Shown in pieces: positions 63,213 through 64,000 of a DNA stretch of 64,000 nt. Position 1 is the first letter of the stretch. Each line of letters opens with the position of its first letter. The DNA is from G965233625 sp965233625. GTDB taxonomy: Bacteria > Planctomycetota > Planctomycetia > Pirellulales > Pirellulaceae. The notes under the pieces were generated by a model that saw only the letters and a list, made by a program, of their open reading frames with translations, did no database searches and had not been told where the DNA came from. A program made the translations under genes and the position numbers. The DNA lies in contig OZ247499.1 in the NCBI GenBank assembly GCA_965233625.1, positions 2,790,001 to 2,854,000 on the forward strand, read 5' to 3'.

Positions 63213-64000
63213 TCAGGCATCCGCCGATATCTGCAATCGCCGTGACTGCGACGAAGCGAACCTGCCGCCCGGATCAACCTCGCGCATCACGCGTTGAAAC
63301 TCCACCAGCCGCGGATACATCTGCGCGAAGGCGGCAGCGGAAGTCGCAGCGTCTTTCGCCAGGTACAATCGCCCACCGCAGGCCAGCACAACCGCGTCTA
63401 GTTCCGCCAGAAATTCACGCAAACCCGGCCGCACTGGAAAATCCAGGCAGATCGTGTATCCGGGATGCGGGAACGAAAGCATGCCGCCGCTCGCCTTTCC
63501 CATCCGCTTAATCACCGCCAGAAACGACGGCCGATCTTTACGGGCAGACAACGTCAGCAGCTCACGGATTCCCTGCCGGTACGTTTCGTGCGGAAATAAA
63601 GCCTGATACTGCACAAAGCCCGCCCGGCCATACAACTGGTTCCAGTCCCGGATTTTATCCAGCGGAAAGAAGTACGAACGGAAGTCGACCATCTGTTCAC
63701 GCTGCTTCCCGTACCGCGCGTAATAGAGCTTGTTGAACACGCCCATTATCGACGGTCGAAGCGCCGCCGCAGCCCAACGTGGCGCCTGCATCGTGCGTCC
63801 AGGCAGCAGCTTCAACGGGTCCGCCCGCAGTGCTGCCGGCAGATCATCAACCGTCGCTTCACGCGCCGGCATCCACACGCCGCGGCCCAGTTTTTCGCCC
63901 TGGGCAAGTCCATCGATCCAAGCCACGGAGAACCGGAAGCGATCGTCGTCCTGGAGAACTTCAAGCGTTTCATCCAGACCGCCTGTCCGTTGATAGGCCA
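63213..64000 (-). CDS. FAD-dependent oxidase, DprE1-like (5'-partial at window edge)
   Basis: Only the C-terminal ~262 codons lie in the window; the frame continues without a stop to the right edge at 64000. The segment RFRFSVAWIDGLAQGEKLGRGVWMP and the block DFRSYFFPLDKIRDWNQLYGRAGFVQYQALFP match FAD-linked oxidases of the decaprenylphosphoryl-ribose oxidase (DprE1) type. Also present is GRLYLAKDAATS near the end, with the typical FAD-oxidase C-terminus. In actinobacteria DprE1 makes decaprenylphosphoryl-arabinose; the substrate here is unknown. The FAD-binding half is outside the window. Confidence 0.82.
   Translation of the reverse strand, partial: AYQRTGGLDETLEVLQDDDRFRFSVAWIDGLAQGEKLGRGVWMPAREATVDDLPAALRADPLKLLPGRTMQAPRWAAAALRPSIMGVFNKLYYARYGKQREQMVDFRSYFFPLDKIRDWNQLYGRAGFVQYQALFPHETYRQGIRELLTLSARKDRPSFLAVIKRMGKASGGMLSFPHPGYTICLDFPVRPGLREFLAELDAVVLACGGRLYLAKDAATSAAAFAQMYPRLVEFQRVMREVDPGGRFASSQSRRLQISADA

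Overview
The window looks like chromosomal DNA from a planctomycete, most plausibly of the Pirellulales/Rhodopirellula-like group. The evidence is the gene set rather than any marker RNA. It includes a Tat-exported DUF1501 protein, a WD40 protein ending in an SHD1-like domain, a PEP-CTERM exosortase substrate, a Gly/Arg/Pro-rich cell-surface protein, several Ser/Thr protein kinases, a DUF4912 protein, secreted leucine-rich-repeat lipoproteins and a site-2 protease with several PDZ-like modules. Base composition is moderately GC-rich. No rRNA, tRNA, CRISPR array or prophage was recognised.

Layout. Positions 1-4.9 kb hold four unassigned exported or membrane genes, including an LRR lipoprotein. 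Positions 5.1-9.0 kb hold dxr, a 22-base overlapping rseP-like protease and a small membrane protein. At 9.0-10.7 kb lie a MITE-like repeat, a terminator and a DUF4912/Rho-N gene. Positions 11.5-20.3 kb are a complete F-type ATP synthase operon (two AtpI/AtpZ-like genes, then atpB-E-F-H-A-[DUF4870]-G-D-C) with an unusual small membrane gene between atpA and atpG. At 20.7-26.8 kb there is an exported protein and then a translationally coupled signalling pair: a 1261-residue kinase/START-like/degenerate-cyclase protein and an FHA-EAL protein. A fused hydantoinase/5-oxoprolinase (26.9-30.8 kb) is followed by a RAYT transposase bracketed by inverted REP palindromes. A kinase with a degenerate receiver plus a TPR gene follows (31.5-33.3 kb), then a class 3 lipase, unassigned exported proteins, a SUKH protein, a surface protein/SnoaL pair and a Ca/Na exchanger (to 40.3 kb).

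Positions 41-44.1 kb hold a three-gene set (phosphonatase-like HAD, FAD oxidoreductase, DUF5690/MFS transporter) likely for organophosphonate use. Then come a two-gene nucleotidyltransferase module, rimO, a tandem MITE cluster, a TolC-like lipoprotein, tsaD, an ECF-type sigma factor, a vertebrate-type lipase, a PEP-CTERM protein, DUF1501, the WD40/SHD1 protein, an RND efflux pair, a GT-C-like membrane protein and a truncated DprE1-like FAD oxidase running off the right edge.

The most interesting material is (i) the kinase/FHA-EAL operon, which by sequence could link Ser/Thr phosphorylation to c-di-GMP hydrolysis, with three acidic FDE-xx-TAE repeats as candidate docking sites and a cyclase domain that has lost most catalytic residues; (ii) the kinase fused to a receiver domain lacking its phospho-acceptor; and (iii) two families of short palindromic repeats, one clearly paired with a RAYT gene.
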